Source of the DNA: Pedobacter namyangjuensis
GTDB lineage: Bacteria; Bacteroidota; Bacteroidia; Sphingobacteriales; Sphingobacteriaceae
Reading direction: 5' to 3'
Assembly (NCBI RefSeq): GCF_003313325.1
Contig: NZ_QMHQ01000004.1
Coordinates: forward strand, 1 to 64,000
Length of the DNA: 64,000 bases
Part shown: one piece after another, positions 7,619 to 17,620 of the stretch
Layout: each line of letters starts with the position of its first letter
How positions within the stretch are numbered: position 1 is the stretch's first letter
Translations under genes and position numbers: made by a program
Notes under the pieces: generated by a model
What the model was told of the DNA's origin: nothing
Database searches by the model: none
What the model saw: the letters and a program-made list of their open reading frames with translations, nothing else

Positions 7619-9166
7619 TTAGTATTCTCCGAACACATTTCGCATACAATCTGCTATTTCCCCAAGTGTTGCATATTCTTCTACAGCACTTAAAATAAAG
7701 GGCATTAAATTACGCTCAGACTTGGCAGCAGCTGTTAAGTTAGTTAAAGCTAATTTAACAGCTTCGTTGTCACGTTCAGCCTTTAATTTATCTAACTTAT
7801 CAGTCTGTATTACTCTAATCGATTCATCTATATTTAATACGTCTGTTATTCCTTCTTTTTCCTGTGTAAATTTATTAACGCCTACAATTACTCTTTCGCC
7901 TTGTTCAACTTCTTTTTGATATTGATATGATGCATTTGCAATCTCTTGCTGAATGTATCCATTCTCAATCGCGTTAACCGATCCGCCCATTGCATCAATC
8001 TTATCTATATAAGCCAAAGCAACCGATTCAATCTCATCTGTTAAAGACTCTACAAAATACGAGCCAGCTAATGGATCTACCGTATCTGTTACACCGCTTT
8101 CAAAAGCAATAACTTGTTGTGTACGCAGAGCGATTTTAGCAGCTGCTTCGGTAGGTAAAGACAATGCTTCATCGTACCCGTTGGTATGCAAAGATTGCGT
8201 ACCGCCCAAAACCGCAGCCATAGCTTGGTTAGAAACCCTAATAACGTTGTTTAGCGGTTGCTGAGCAGTAAGTGTAGAACCACCGGTTTGCGTATGAAAT
8301 CGCAACATCATAGCTTTTGGATCTGTTGCTCCCAAAGATTTGGTAATATGAGCCCACATTCTTCTGGCAGCTCTAAATTTTGCAATCTCTTCGAAAAAGT
8401 TATTATGGCAGTTAAAGAAGAAAGATAATCGCTTTGCGAAGACGTTAATATCCAAACCCTTATCTAACGCGGCATTTAAGTATGCCTTACCATTCGCTAG
8501 CGTAAACGCCAACTCTTGCACGGCAGTAGAGCCGGCCTCTCTAATATGATAACCAGATATCGAAATGGTATTCCACTTTGGCACCTCTTTACTACAATAT
8601 TCAAAAATGTCTGTAATAATGCGCATAGAGGGTTTTGGCGGATAAATATAAGTTCCTCTGGCTGCGTATTCTTTTAAAATATCGTTTTGGATGGTCCCTG
8701 AAATCTCTTTTAAATCTGCTCCCTGTTTTTTTGCTAACGCGATGTACATGGCCAATAATATAGAGGCCGTTGCGTTAATCGTCATTGATGTTGTAATATT
8801 TTTAAGCTCGATTCCTTCAAATAAAATTTCTATGTCCTTAAGCGAATCTATAGCTACACCAACCTTACCTACTTCTCCTTCTGCCATATCATGATCAGAA
8901 TCGTAGCCAATTTGTGTTGGCAAATCAAAAGCTACCGACAAACCCATTGTACCTTGGGCTAAAAGATAATGGTAACGTTTGTTAGATTCTTCTGCAGTTG
9001 AAAATCCTGCATATTGCCTCATTGTCCATAGCCTACCACGATACATATCTTTTTGTATCCCCCTGGTAAATGGATATTGGCCTGGAACTTCTTCTGAAGA
9101 CTTTGCCGTGGTATATAAATCTTTTATCTCAATACCAGATGTGGTAAGGTGTTTTTTATCGCTCAT
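7619..9166 (-). CDS. Methylmalonyl-CoA mutase large subunit (no B12 domain)
   Basis: A 515-residue acyl-CoA mutase barrel subunit. Landmarks: [62 protein letters not shown] and [14 protein letters not shown]. The two positions that separate methylmalonyl- from isobutyryl-CoA mutases carry Tyr (in RQYAGF) and Arg (in KEYAARGT), the methylmalonyl-type pair. The C-terminal cobalamin-binding domain (DxHxxG) of full-length mutases is absent, so a separate small subunit must supply B12; none is in the window. Reaction: (R)-methylmalonyl-CoA to succinyl-CoA. It follows a small membrane-protein gene by 23 bases, probably as an operon. Confidence 0.88.
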   Translation of the reverse strand: MSDKKHLTTSGIEIKDLYTTAKSSEEVPGQYPFTRGIQKDMYRGRLWTMRQYAGFSTAEESNKRYHYLLAQGTMGLSVAFDLPTQIGYDSDHDMAEGEVGKVGVAIDSLKDIEILFEGIELKNITTSMTINATASILLAMYIALAKKQGADLKEISGTIQNDILKEYAARGTYIYPPKPSMRIITDIFEYCSKEVPKWNTISISGYHIREAGSTAVQELAFTLANGKAYLNAALDKGLDINVFAKRLSFFFNCHNNFFEEIAKFRAARRMWAHITKSLGATDPKAMMLRFHTQTGGSTLTAQQPLNNVIRVSNQAMAAVLGGTQSLHTNGYDEALSLPTEAAAKIALRTQQVIAFESGVTDTVDPLAGSYFVESLTDEIESVALAYIDKIDAMGGSVNAIENGYIQQEIANASYQYQKEVEQGERVIVGVNKFTQEKEGITDVLNIDESIRVIQTDKLDKLKAERDNEAVKLALTNLTAAAKSERNLMPFILSAVEEYATLGEIADCMRNVFGEY

Positions 9167-9189
9167 AGGTAATTTGATTAGAGATTTTA

Positions 9190-9720
9190 CTAAAACATTT
9201 GTTGCATATCTTTCTTAATTAATGCAATAGTTAATTCGTAGGGATTTTCTGAAATAGTAGCCATGTGTTGCAAAATAGTTTTGCTAAGCTCTACTCCATT
9301 TACGTTCTGTGGCAAACCCTTTACTGCATTATTAATCATGGCGATGGTATCGTCTTTTAATTTACGCACAACATCCCAAGTTGCGCTGCTTACATAAAGT
9401 TGCTGAGTAATATTATGCTGATATTCTGTTTTTATCTCATTAATAATTCCAGCTTGCAAACTTTGTAAATCTATTCCTTGCTGGTGCAAACGAACCAAAA
9501 GGTTCGACGGACTAATCCTGTCAACAAAAATGATTAATCGCTCATGTGCTTGTATGCGAACCGGCAAAAGTTGCGCTCTATTTTCTTTATTTAACGCTAA
9601 AGTTTTTAAATCAAAAAACTGTTGGATATCGTTTCTTAACACATAATACATTGCAATTAAAGCTGCAAAGATACCCGCACCTAAAACAATAAAGTCTACA
9701 AGAATTTGTTTTACATTCAT
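9190..9720 (-). CDS. Conserved membrane-anchored protein of unknown function
   Basis: A 176-residue protein with one N-terminal membrane helix (about residues 7-27, [19 protein letters not shown]) and a helical C-terminal part exposed on one side. It looks like a conserved Bacteroidota protein (DUF7935-like by pattern); I recognise no catalytic motif. Motif-like stretches are [21 protein letters not shown] and [12 protein letters not shown]. It is the first gene of the transcript that contains the mutase subunit (23-base gap), an association whose meaning is unclear. Function unknown. Confidence 0.75.
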   Translation of the reverse strand: MNVKQILVDFIVLGAGIFAALIAMYYVLRNDIQQFFDLKTLALNKENRAQLLPVRIQAHERLIIFVDRISPSNLLVRLHQQGIDLQSLQAGIINEIKTEYQHNITQQLYVSSATWDVVRKLKDDTIAMINNAVKGLPQNVNGVELSKTILQHMATISENPYELTIALIKKDMQQMF

Positions 9721-9782
9721 AAAGATTGTTTAAATACGGTAATATTCACGAACCGTTAAAAGCAAAAATGTGCATTATTATT

Positions 9783-9790
9783 TATATTTG
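9783..9790 (+). promoter_or_regulatory. -7 promoter element of the A-type Fe-S carrier gene
   Basis: TATATTTG matches TAnnTTTG exactly, 21 bases upstream of the ATG at 9812. No good -33 TTTG is visible. Confidence 0.5.
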
Positions 9791-9811
9791 TAACAGATAA
9801 ATTTATTAAAC

Positions 9812-10165
9812 ATGAGTAATACAGTAGAAACCGCCTTTGCGCCCGTATCGTTTACAGAAACTGCCGTTAAAGAACTTTTAAAGCTTAGAGACCAGCAAGA
9901 AGTTGCTGAAGATTTTGGGCTACGCGTTGGTGTTGAAGGTGGCGGTTGCTCTGGCATGAGCTACGTTTTAGGTTTCGACCAACAGAAAGAAGGCGACCAG
10001 GAGTTTACGATAGATGGAATTAAAATTTTTATGCACAAAGCACACCAAATGTATTTATTGGGTATGCAAATAGATTGGCAAGATGGCCTAAATTCTAGAG
10101 GATTTACATTTAGCAACCCAAATGCTGCTAGTTCTTGCGGTTGCGGAACAAGTTTCTCTGTTTAG
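9812..10165 (+). CDS. A-type iron-sulfur carrier (IscA/SufA/ErpA/HesB)
   Basis: A 117-residue HesB/IscA family protein with the three conserved cysteines: one in VGVEGGGCSGMSYVLGF and two in the C-terminal SSCGCGTSF. Length and spacing are canonical. These proteins receive Fe-S clusters (or iron) during ISC/SUF assembly and deliver them to apo-enzymes in the cytoplasm. No other suf or isc gene is adjacent, so which family branch it belongs to is not resolved and no symbol is given. It has its own promoter and is followed by a hairpin terminator. Confidence 0.93.
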   Translation: MSNTVETAFAPVSFTETAVKELLKLRDQQEVAEDFGLRVGVEGGGCSGMSYVLGFDQQKEGDQEFTIDGIKIFMHKAHQMYLLGMQIDWQDGLNSRGFTFSNPNAASSCGCGTSFSV

Positions 10166-10192
10166 AAAGAATATTTTGTAACATTTTAAAGG

Positions 10193-10228
10193 GTCTCGTT
10201 GTCTTAACAGCGGGACTTTTTATTTTTA
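10193..10228 (+). terminator. Terminator after the Fe-S carrier gene
   Basis: GTCTCGTTGT (10193-10202) pairs with ACAGCGGGAC (10207-10216), a 10-base stem with two G-U pairs and a 4-base loop, followed by TTTTTATTTTT. It lies between the Fe-S carrier and permease genes; the permease ATG at 10255 is downstream of it. Confidence 0.75.
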
Positions 10229-10254
10229 TATCCCAATGTTTTTATCTCCATAAA

Positions 10255-11484
10255 ATGACTTATACCGAAAACGTGAGGCTTGCCCTGCAATCAATTAAAA
10301 GTAATCGCTTGCGCACTATGTTAACTGCGCTAATTATTGCAATTGGATTATCTGCTTTGGTAGGTATATTAACTACACTTGATGCTGTAAAAGCTAGCAT
10401 GACCGAAGCTTTCTCTAGCATGGGTGCTAATTCGTTTAATATTAGAAACAGAGGTAGCGGTATTAGAATTGGTAACGGAAAAAGACCAAAACCATTTAAA
10501 TCTATAAGATATGAGGATGCGGTAAAGTTTAAACAGCGCTTAAATGCCCCTGCAAATGTAGCTATTAGTGTTTTTGCCAGTGGCGGATCTACGGTAAAGT
10601 ATAAACAAGAAAAAACAAATCCCAATATTAACATACAAGGGTTTGATGAAAACGGCTTAGGTTCTCAAGGATTGGAACTAACGCTTGGGAGAAACTTTAG
10701 TGCTTCTGAGGCCTTGGCAAATACCAACATCTGTATTATCGGTAGCGAAATTGCAAAAACCGTGTTCAAAAACGAGAGTCCGTTAGATAAAGTAATAAAT
10801 GTTGGCAACAACAAGTTAAAAGTTATTGGTGTATTGGCAGAAAAAGGTTCTGGCATGGGGTCAAGCAGTGACAGGGCTGTTTACGTACCGCTTTACAAAG
10901 CAAAATTGATAAACTCAAATGCAAATCCATCTTACACTATCACCGTTGCGGTACCTAATAAAGCAATAATGGATAATGTTATTGGCGAGGCAACATCAAC
11001 CTTTAGAAATATTAGAAAAATTAAGATCAAAGAGCCTAACAATTTTGAGATTACTAAAAGTGATTCTGTTGCGCAAAGTTTAGATGAAAACTTAAAGTAC
11101 ATCGTTTTGGGCGGTATAGCCATTGGTGCTATTACTCTACTTGGTGCTTCAATTGCGTTAATGAATATCATGATGGTTTCGGTAACGGAGCGTACCAGAG
11201 AAATTGGCGTTAGAAAAGCTATTGGTGCAAATCCATCGGTTATTAGAAAACAGTTTTTAATTGAAGCGGTTGTAATTTGCTTAATGGGTGGCTTTTTTGG
11301 GATAATGCTTGGCGTGGGAATTGGGAATTTGATATCCTTTTCTATGGGTGGAGCATTTTTGATGCCTTGGACATTTATTATCACCGGTTTTATACTATGC
11401 GTGATAGTAGGGATTTTCTCAGGATATTATCCTGCGCTAAAGGCATCTAAACTGGATCCTGTTGAGGCATTGCGATACGAGTAA
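10255..11484 (+). CDS. ABC transporter permease, MacB/FtsX type
   Basis: A 409-residue permease. MTYTENVRLALQSI leads to the first membrane helix (about 20-42), then a large periplasmic core (MacB_PCD type, about 45-275) and three C-terminal helices forming the FtsX domain, with the highly conserved MNIMMVSVTERTREIGVRKAIGA loop. The frame is open 40 codons upstream but that part crosses the terminator and overlaps the previous gene, so the ATG at 10255 is chosen. The ATPase partner and a membrane-fusion protein are not next to it. MacB-type systems are mechanotransmission exporters of lipoproteins, toxins or antibiotics; substrate unknown. Confidence 0.88.
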   Translation: MTYTENVRLALQSIKSNRLRTMLTALIIAIGLSALVGILTTLDAVKASMTEAFSSMGANSFNIRNRGSGIRIGNGKRPKPFKSIRYEDAVKFKQRLNAPANVAISVFASGGSTVKYKQEKTNPNINIQGFDENGLGSQGLELTLGRNFSASEALANTNICIIGSEIAKTVFKNESPLDKVINVGNNKLKVIGVLAEKGSGMGSSSDRAVYVPLYKAKLINSNANPSYTITVAVPNKAIMDNVIGEATSTFRNIRKIKIKEPNNFEITKSDSVAQSLDENLKYIVLGGIAIGAITLLGASIALMNIMMVSVTERTREIGVRKAIGANPSVIRKQFLIEAVVICLMGGFFGIMLGVGIGNLISFSMGGAFLMPWTFIITGFILCVIVGIFSGYYPALKASKLDPVEALRYE

Positions 11485-11518
11485 GTATTGAAAATAGCTT
11501 TAATTGAAAGTTGTTTTG

Positions 11519-12256
11519 TTAAAGCAATAGATTGTTTAGCTGAGGTTGCGACAGAATATTTTGAACTCTATCTAACTCTAACGCAGCCTTTAATGCATCG
11601 GCATGACGAAGGTGGTGCATATCGCTTCCCATAAAATCTATCATATAATTATCTACCAACTCTTCGGCGGTTTGCTTACACCCTTTGCCATAATATCCTG
11701 TTAAGGAAATGGTATTTAACTGCAATAAACAACCTGCATCTTTTATCTGCTGGTAATTATCTGTGTCTCCGTAATAATAAGGGTAACGCTCTGGATGCGC
11801 CAAAACGGGCTGATAACCTGCAAACTGAATTTTTGAAATGATGTCGTAAAGGTTGTGTGGAGCATTAATGTACGATAGCTCGAACAAAAGATATTGTTGC
11901 GCACCAAAAGTAAGCACCTCCTTCTTCTCCACTTTTTTCTCAAAAGTTTCATCCAAATAGTATTCGGCTGCTGCTTCAACCGTAATATTGATATTATTTT
12001 GCGCTAAACCTTCTCTTAAAATATCAAGCGCTTTATTAATTGTATCTGGCGTATTACGAAAATAATCGGCCATAACGTGCGGTGTTGCAACCAGTTTCTG
12101 GTAACCTAATTCCTCAAATCTTTTTGCCAATAGTATAGCATCATTGATGTTTTTTGCACCATCATCTATACCGGGAAGGATATGCGAGTGCATATCTGTT
12201 TTTACAGCTGAAAAATTAAATTCGGGATCCTTTTTCTTTTTAAACCAATTAAGCAA
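11519..12256 (-). CDS. CpsB/CapC-type tyrosine-protein phosphatase (PHP fold)
   Basis: A 245-residue protein of the CpsB/YwqE family, metal-dependent PHP phosphatases that dephosphorylate tyrosine kinases controlling exopolysaccharide export. Metal-binding motifs are visible in order: DMHSHILPGIDDGA (22-35), VATPH, HPERYPY and GSDMHH near the C-terminus. The N-terminus is basic (MLNWFKKKKD) with no signal peptide. It lies at the edge of the polysaccharide locus, but no Wzc-type BY-kinase or Wza exporter is in the window, so its target is encoded elsewhere. Confidence 0.88.
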   Translation of the reverse strand: MLNWFKKKKDPEFNFSAVKTDMHSHILPGIDDGAKNINDAILLAKRFEELGYQKLVATPHVMADYFRNTPDTINKALDILREGLAQNNINITVEAAAEYYLDETFEKKVEKKEVLTFGAQQYLLFELSYINAPHNLYDIISKIQFAGYQPVLAHPERYPYYYGDTDNYQQIKDAGCLLQLNTISLTGYYGKGCKQTAEELVDNYMIDFMGSDMHHLRHADALKAALELDRVQNILSQPQLNNLLL

Positions 12257-12386
12257 AACCTACCTCCCTTTATATTGACTGCTAATTAACCCGTTCACTA
12301 CATTAAAAGCCATAAAATCATTGTTTACTAAAACATCTTTCATTAGAAATATTATTCCGTTTAGCTATATAACGTATTTTTTTAAG

Positions 12387-12953
12387 CTACAGATGTTCTG
12401 GTAAGTTTAAAAAAATCGCGGTTGAATACATTTTACTTTGATAAATTTTATGTAGCAATTTCTCCATTTCATTTTTCAAATCGTATTGTAAATCTTCATG
12501 CAATTTTTCAAATTTCCTTAATGTAACCAATACCGCCTTTACAAAGTAAGTTGCAAAAATATCCTCATAGTTTTTTATACTAGAATGAACTTTTCCTTTA
12601 AAATCAGTTATGGCATTATTATATAGGAAAATCCTCAATTCAACATCCTCAAGTACTGCTTTCGTAACCCTTAAATTATGATTAACCAATTTGGCCAACT
12701 TACGTAAACTTGTTAGCACATCTCTTGCATTTAGGTGCTTATTTTTGCTAAGCAACTGCATCTCTTCCAAAATCGTGCTTTTTATTGCGTCAACCCTATC
12801 TTTTAGATCTTCTTCGTTTTCTAACAATAGAAAATGAAGGTGTTCGGTAAGCACTTTATCCTTTGCCACCAAGCGCAATAGCAGTTTGTCTTTTTCTTTT
12901 GGTGGCAAAGCCAGAATTTCTAGCTTAAGATTTTTATGCTCACTTAATTTCAT
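12387..12953 (-). CDS. Conserved hypothetical helical protein
   Basis: A 188-residue, highly charged (Lys/Glu) all-helical protein without signal peptide, membrane helix or cysteine. Two stretches, LNARDVLTSLRKLAKLVNHNLRVTK and LHEDLQYDLKNEMEKLLHK, look like amphipathic helices. I do not recognise the family; it may be a lineage-specific Bacteroidota protein. Its ATG abuts the stop codon of galE with no gap, so it is very likely translated from the same mRNA. A role connected with polysaccharide synthesis is only inferred from position. Confidence 0.7.
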   Translation of the reverse strand: MKLSEHKNLKLEILALPPKEKDKLLLRLVAKDKVLTEHLHFLLLENEEDLKDRVDAIKSTILEEMQLLSKNKHLNARDVLTSLRKLAKLVNHNLRVTKAVLEDVELRIFLYNNAITDFKGKVHSSIKNYEDIFATYFVKAVLVTLRKFEKLHEDLQYDLKNEMEKLLHKIYQSKMYSTAIFLNLPEHL

Positions 12954-13970
12954 CTAAAACGGATTGTCTTTTAAATATTTTTCCCAGTTCCAGGCAGAAC
13001 TCATCATCTCATTTAAATCCAGCTCTGCTTTCCAGCCTAAAACTTCGTTTGATAATTTAACATCGCCATAGGTTTGTTCCACGTCACCTTCTCGTCTTGC
13101 ACCTATGGTATAGTTTAATTTTTCTCCAGTTGATGTTTCAAAAGCGTTGATAATTTCTAAAACTGAAGAGCCTTTTCCGGTGCCAACGTTAAATACCTCG
13201 TAATTAGCGGTATCGCCTTTTTCTAATCTTTTTATTGCCGAAACGTGTGCTTTTGCTAAATCTACTACGTGAATATAATCTCTAACCGCAGAACCGTCTG
13301 GCGTGTTATAATCGTCTCCAAAAACTGTAATAGGGCCACGTTTGCCAATCGCAGACTGTGTGATAAAAGGCACTAAGTTTTGTGGAACGCCAATTGGCAA
13401 TTCTCCAATTAAAGCAGATTTATGCGCACCTACCGGATTAAAATAACGTAAAACGATTACATTTAAATCTGGCGAAACCGCACAAGTTTCCTGCAAAATT
13501 TCCTCTGCAATTTGTTTAGTGTTGCCATAAGGCGATTCTGCCTTTTTTACAGGGGCATTCTCATTAACAGGTAAAGTATCAGGCTGTCCGTAAACTGTAC
13601 AAGAAGATGAAAACACCAATTTAATTTTGCTATTAAATGCTGTTAAAATATTAATTAAACCGTAAAAATTATTACGATAATATTTTAGTGGATTTTGAAC
13701 CGACTCTCCTACTGCTTTAGAAGCAGCAAAGTGGATGATTCCATCGATGTCTTGGTTTTCCTTAGCAAACGCAATTACTTCTTGCTCATTACATAAATCA
13801 AGTTGCTTAAACGCTGGTTTTTTACCAGTTATCTTTTCAATTTGATCTAAAATTTTTGGATCTGAGTTTGAAAAATCGTCAACAGCAATAACATCATAAC
13901 CTGCGCTAAAAAGCTCTACAACTGTATGCGACCCAATATAACCTGTACCGCCAGTAACTAATATTTTCAT
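12954..13970 (-). CDS. galE: UDP-glucose 4-epimerase
   Basis: A 338-residue extended SDR epimerase of standard GalE length. N-terminal NAD motif VTGGTGYIGSHTVVEL, catalytic Ser/Thr region FSSSCTVYG, active-site Tyr/Lys in SPYGNTKQIAEE and the GalE-typical RYFNPVGAHKSALIGE and NLVPFITQSAIGKR. Interconverts UDP-glucose and UDP-galactose (or their GlcNAc forms) in the cytoplasm. It lies in a leftward cluster with UDP-xylose synthase and UDP-glucose dehydrogenase, which together provide UDP-Gal, UDP-GlcA and UDP-Xyl for the neighbouring glycosyltransferases. A 65-base gap separates it from the UDP-xylose synthase gene. Confidence 0.95.
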   Translation of the reverse strand: MKILVTGGTGYIGSHTVVELFSAGYDVIAVDDFSNSDPKILDQIEKITGKKPAFKQLDLCNEQEVIAFAKENQDIDGIIHFAASKAVGESVQNPLKYYRNNFYGLINILTAFNSKIKLVFSSSCTVYGQPDTLPVNENAPVKKAESPYGNTKQIAEEILQETCAVSPDLNVIVLRYFNPVGAHKSALIGELPIGVPQNLVPFITQSAIGKRGPITVFGDDYNTPDGSAVRDYIHVVDLAKAHVSAIKRLEKGDTANYEVFNVGTGKGSSVLEIINAFETSTGEKLNYTIGARREGDVEQTYGDVKLSNEVLGWKAELDLNEMMSSAWNWEKYLKDNPF

Positions 13971-14035
13971 TTGTGTATAGTTTATTATTTAAGACAATGA
14001 AGCCACCAAGGAAGAATGCGCTTAGCAGTTTAGCA

Positions 14036-15028
14036 TTATTTATTATAGGTTTTAAAATTTTTATGTTCTTTGTTTGTAAGTGCGTCCTTAGGTAGCGATT
14101 TGAAATACTCATAAGTAATTTTTAATCCTTCTGCCCTATTCACTTTGGGCTCCCAATTTAGCAACTCTCTAGCTTTTGTAATATCTGGCCGTCTTTGCTT
14201 AGGATCATCCGTTGGAAGTTCTTTGCATACAATCTTTTGATCTGTACCCGTAAGTTTGATGATTTCCTCAGCAAAGTCCATCATCGTTATTTCATCCGGG
14301 TTACCAATGTTTACCGGCTGTGCATAATCGCTAAAAAGTAAGCGATAAATTCCTTCAACTAAATCATCAACATAACAGAATGATCTGGTTTGAGTTCCGT
14401 CTCCGAAAACGGTTAAATCTTCACCTCTCAGTGCCTGACCAATAAATGCTGGTAAAACCCTACCATCATTAAGTCTCATTCTTGGCCCGTAAGTATTAAA
14501 TATTCTTACAATTCTGGTTTCCAAACCATGAAAAGTGTGATAAGCCATTGTCATTGCTTCCTGGAAACGTTTTGCTTCATCATAAACACCACGTGGTCCT
14601 ACCGGATTTACATTACCCCAATATTCTTCTGGCTGAGGATTAACGGTTGGGTCTCCGTAAACTTCTGATGTAGAAGCAATAAGCAGTCTAGCTTTTTTAT
14701 TACGAGCTAAGCCTAATAAATTATGAATGCCCAATGAACCAACTTTTAAAGTTTGAATAGGAATTTTTAGGTAATCTATTGGGCTAGCTGGTGATGCAAA
14801 GTGTAAGATATAGTCCAAATCTCCAGGAACGTAAACAAATTTAGAAACGTCATGATGGTAGAATTCGAAATTCTCCAACTTAAAAAGATGTTCAATATTC
14901 TGTAAATCGCCAGTAATTAGATTGTCCATTCCAATTACATGAAACCCTTCCTTAATAAATCTATCACAAAGATGTGAGCCCAAAAAGCCCGCTGCTCCAG
15001 TAATTAAAACTCGTTTGGTATTTGCCAT
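14036..15028 (-). CDS. UDP-glucuronate decarboxylase (UDP-xylose synthase)
   Basis: A 330-residue SDR of the UXS type. NAD motif [17 protein letters not shown], the family-specific [15 protein letters not shown], the catalytic STSEVYGDP and YDEAKRF (Tyr-x3-Lys), [12 protein letters not shown] and [15 protein letters not shown] are all present. It converts UDP-glucuronate to UDP-xylose. Its ATG overlaps the stop codon of the upstream UDP-glucose dehydrogenase by one base (TAATG), so the two consecutive steps UDP-Glc to UDP-GlcA to UDP-Xyl are translationally coupled. Unlike the long animal enzymes it has no membrane anchor; it is cytoplasmic. Confidence 0.93.
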   Translation of the reverse strand: MANTKRVLITGAAGFLGSHLCDRFIKEGFHVIGMDNLITGDLQNIEHLFKLENFEFYHHDVSKFVYVPGDLDYILHFASPASPIDYLKIPIQTLKVGSLGIHNLLGLARNKKARLLIASTSEVYGDPTVNPQPEEYWGNVNPVGPRGVYDEAKRFQEAMTMAYHTFHGLETRIVRIFNTYGPRMRLNDGRVLPAFIGQALRGEDLTVFGDGTQTRSFCYVDDLVEGIYRLLFSDYAQPVNIGNPDEITMMDFAEEIIKLTGTDQKIVCKELPTDDPKQRRPDITKARELLNWEPKVNRAEGLKITYEYFKSLPKDALTNKEHKNFKTYNK

Positions 15029-16338
15029 TAGTCTATTAATTTTCTGCCTATGCTATTGTAGTAGTAGCCTAAATCTACCATTTTCTGTAGGTCGAAAAGA
15101 TTACGGCCGTCAAAAATCACTTTGTTGTTTAAAAGACTTTCCATTTTTTCGAAGTCGGGATTACGGAAAACTGACCATTCTGTAGCTATCAATAATGCAT
15201 CAGCATCATTTAACGCATCGTACTGGTTTTCTGCAAACTTAATTTTGTCTCCCAAAATAGCTTTTACGTTAGCCATGCCTTCTGGATCGAATGCAGTAAC
15301 CGTAGCCCCATTTTTTACCAATGCATCAATAATATACAATGCCGGAGCCTCTCTGATATCGTCAGTTTCTGGCTTAAAAGCTAAACCCCAAAGTGCAAAA
15401 TGTTTACCTTTTATATCGTTTTTATAATATTTTAGAATTTTGTCTACCAAAACAGTCTTTTGTCTCTCGTTAACGTTCATTACAGCTTTCAGTATTTGAA
15501 AATCGTAATCATAAGTATTTGCAGCTATGGCAAGTGCTTGCACGTCTTTCGGGAAACAACTTCCGCCGTAACCAATCCCCGGAAAAAGAAAACGTTTTCC
15601 GATACGATCGTCGGCACCCACACCCTTACGCACCGCATCTACGTCAGCTCCAACAATTTCGCAAAGGTTGGCAATCTCATTCATAAACGTAATTTTTGTA
15701 GCCAAAAATGAGTTTGCTGCATATTTTGTCAGTTCTGAGGAACGTTCGTCCATGAAGAAAATAGGATTTCCCTGACGAACGTAAGGCGCATAAAGTTCGG
15801 CCATTAACTTTTGAGCTTTCTCACTTCTTGTACCTACAACTACGCGGTCGGGTTTCATGAAATCATCTACTGCTACGCCTTCCCTTAAAAACTCTGGATT
15901 AGAAACCACATCTATTTCAACAGTAGTGTTTTCTGCAAAAACTGCCTGAACCTTATCTGCTGTACCAACAGGAACCGTCGATTTGTTGACGATAACTTTA
16001 TATTCGGTTACTAGTTTAGAAATATCTTTTGCTGCGCCCAAGATATAGGATAAATCGGCTGCACCGTCTCCGCCCGGAGGCGTAGGCAAAGCCATAAATA
16101 TAATCTGTGCTTCATTTACCGCCAATGCTAAGTCTGTTGTAAAAGATAAACGTCCCTGCGCAATGTTTCTATGAAAAAGAACATCTAAACCAGGTTCGTA
16201 AATTGGTACTTGGCCGTTAATCATTTGTTTTACTTTGGCTTCGTTCACATCAACACAAATCACGTCGTTACCTGTTTCGGCTAAACACGTGCCTGTTACT
16301 AAACCAACATATCCTGTTCCAACAACAGCTATTTTCAT
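15028..16338 (-). CDS. ugd: UDP-glucose 6-dehydrogenase
   Basis: A 436-residue Ugd. N-terminal NAD motif [35 protein letters not shown], the hinge [19 protein letters not shown], and the catalytic cysteine in [18 protein letters not shown]. It oxidises UDP-glucose twice to UDP-glucuronate. First gene of the leftward nucleotide-sugar operon, overlapping the UDP-xylose synthase ATG by one base. A TACCTTTG -7 element lies about 40 bases upstream of the ATG. Confidence 0.96.
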   Translation of the reverse strand: MKIAVVGTGYVGLVTGTCLAETGNDVICVDVNEAKVKQMINGQVPIYEPGLDVLFHRNIAQGRLSFTTDLALAVNEAQIIFMALPTPPGGDGAADLSYILGAAKDISKLVTEYKVIVNKSTVPVGTADKVQAVFAENTTVEIDVVSNPEFLREGVAVDDFMKPDRVVVGTRSEKAQKLMAELYAPYVRQGNPIFFMDERSSELTKYAANSFLATKITFMNEIANLCEIVGADVDAVRKGVGADDRIGKRFLFPGIGYGGSCFPKDVQALAIAANTYDYDFQILKAVMNVNERQKTVLVDKILKYYKNDIKGKHFALWGLAFKPETDDIREAPALYIIDALVKNGATVTAFDPEGMANVKAILGDKIKFAENQYDALNDADALLIATEWSVFRNPDFEKMESLLNNKVIFDGRNLFDLQKMVDLGYYYNSIGRKLID

Positions 16339-16729
16339 AAATTATCTCTAAAATTTGTTGGAGCGAATATACTAAAACAAAGGTAAATATCGGCTTTACA
16401 TGCCTAATATTAAACCAAATTAACGTTGCTACATCTTTATTTTTCCTTTATAGAATTTACAAATAGCGCTAATAATCAGAAAACAAAAAATTTATTGTAG
16501 CGTTTATGTTATCTTCGCCGTTCTCTTATTACAAAAGTTGCGTTTTATATTTTATTTTATTAAAGTTAATGATGAGAACAAGCGGTTTTTTAAAACTTAT
16601 TTTATTATACGAATGATATATAAAAATTAGCATTGCAAAATTCGGACACTAATCCATCAACCGGAAATATAATTAGATTTAGGTGTTAATTACCTTAGAA
16701 ACGTATCAACCTTACAGAACAAACAAAAC
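16339..16729. other. Divergent intergenic region of the polysaccharide locus
   Basis: A gap of 391 bases between ugd (leftward) and the first GT2 gene (rightward). The ugd-proximal end holds a -7 element (16378-16385). The rest is very AT-rich with no repeat copy, RNA gene or hairpin that I can support; TATCTTCG around 16509-16516 is one base from a plus-strand -7 element but lies over 200 bases from the GT2 start. Confidence 0.5.
16378..16385 (-). promoter_or_regulatory. -7 promoter element of the ugd-uxs operon
   Basis: TACCTTTG on the minus strand matches TAnnTTTG exactly, 39 bases upstream of the ugd ATG (16338). No TTTG at the ideal -33 spacing. Confidence 0.5.
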
Positions 16730-17614
16730 TTGAACACAATCACACCTCCTTTGATTGAAAATACTAAAAACCATCATCCATCGAATTTGGCCAACATTCC
16801 TAAAATATCGATCATTACCGTAAATTTAAATAATTTAGCTGGCCTGCAGAAAACTGTAGAAAACTTGTTGAGCCAAACTTTTAAAGAATTTGAATTTATA
16901 ATTATCGATGGTGGTAGCAAAGATGGAAGTAAAGAATATATCCAAAATATAAGCGAGCATTTGCATAAGTGGGTAAGTGAACCCGACAATGGCATCTATA
17001 ATGCAATGAACAAAGGAATAAGGATGGCAACGGGCGAATACATTTGTTTTTTAAATAGCGGAGATATTTTCCTTGAGAATACCACACTAAAATCTGTTCA
17101 CAGCAAACTAAATGGAAATATCGGTATTTACTATGGAGATATGATTTGGGATGAAATTAAAAGAAAACGACTTATTCCGGCTCCCGCTAAGTTATCTTTT
17201 CCATTTTTACTTATACATAGCATTAACCATCAATCGTGTTTTATAAAGAAGTCGTTATTTGACGAAATTTTTTACTACAACGAAGATTTTCAAATTATCT
17301 CAGACTGGGAATTTTTAATTTACGCCGTATGCAAAAAAGAAATTCCAACCAAGCATCTTGAAATGACAGTTAGCGTATACGATGCAAATGGTATTTCCAG
17401 CCATATTGCTAATCAGAAATCTATTTGTGCAGATAGGCAAATGGTTGTTGACAAGTACTTTCCACTTTTTGACTTTACCGCTAAGGATGTTGCGATTTTG
17501 TACGAAAAACGCGGAAAACAGTTTTTGAGAATCAGAAAACATAAGTTTGCCTACAGAACGTTAAAATGGTTTATGAGTTTAATATTGGTTTTTCTTCCAA
17601 AAAAACATAATTAA
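16730..17614 (+). CDS. Glycosyltransferase family 2
   Basis: A 294-residue GT2 enzyme. The GT-A domain starts at PKISIITVNLNNLAGLQ (about residue 25); IIDGGSKDGSKEYI, the acceptor-site turn EPDNGIYNAMNKGIRMATGEYICFLNSGD (split DxD-like SGD) and a C-terminal basic helix follow. The start is a TTG at 16730: no ATG lies between the preceding stop and the conserved domain, and internal methionines come too late. Resembles transferases that add hexoses to surface glycans at the cytoplasmic face. The GT4 gene follows 6 bases after its stop codon. Confidence 0.85.
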   Translation: MNTITPPLIENTKNHHPSNLANIPKISIITVNLNNLAGLQKTVENLLSQTFKEFEFIIIDGGSKDGSKEYIQNISEHLHKWVSEPDNGIYNAMNKGIRMATGEYICFLNSGDIFLENTTLKSVHSKLNGNIGIYYGDMIWDEIKRKRLIPAPAKLSFPFLLIHSINHQSCFIKKSLFDEIFYYNEDFQIISDWEFLIYAVCKKEIPTKHLEMTVSVYDANGISSHIANQKSICADRQMVVDKYFPLFDFTAKDVAILYEKRGKQFLRIRKHKFAYRTLKWFMSLILVFLPKKHN

Positions 17615-17620
17615 TTGCGC

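Noticed and set aside
10135..10254. Extension of the permease reading frame upstream of its ATG
   Set aside because: It overlaps the Fe-S carrier gene and crosses its terminator; no signal of translation.
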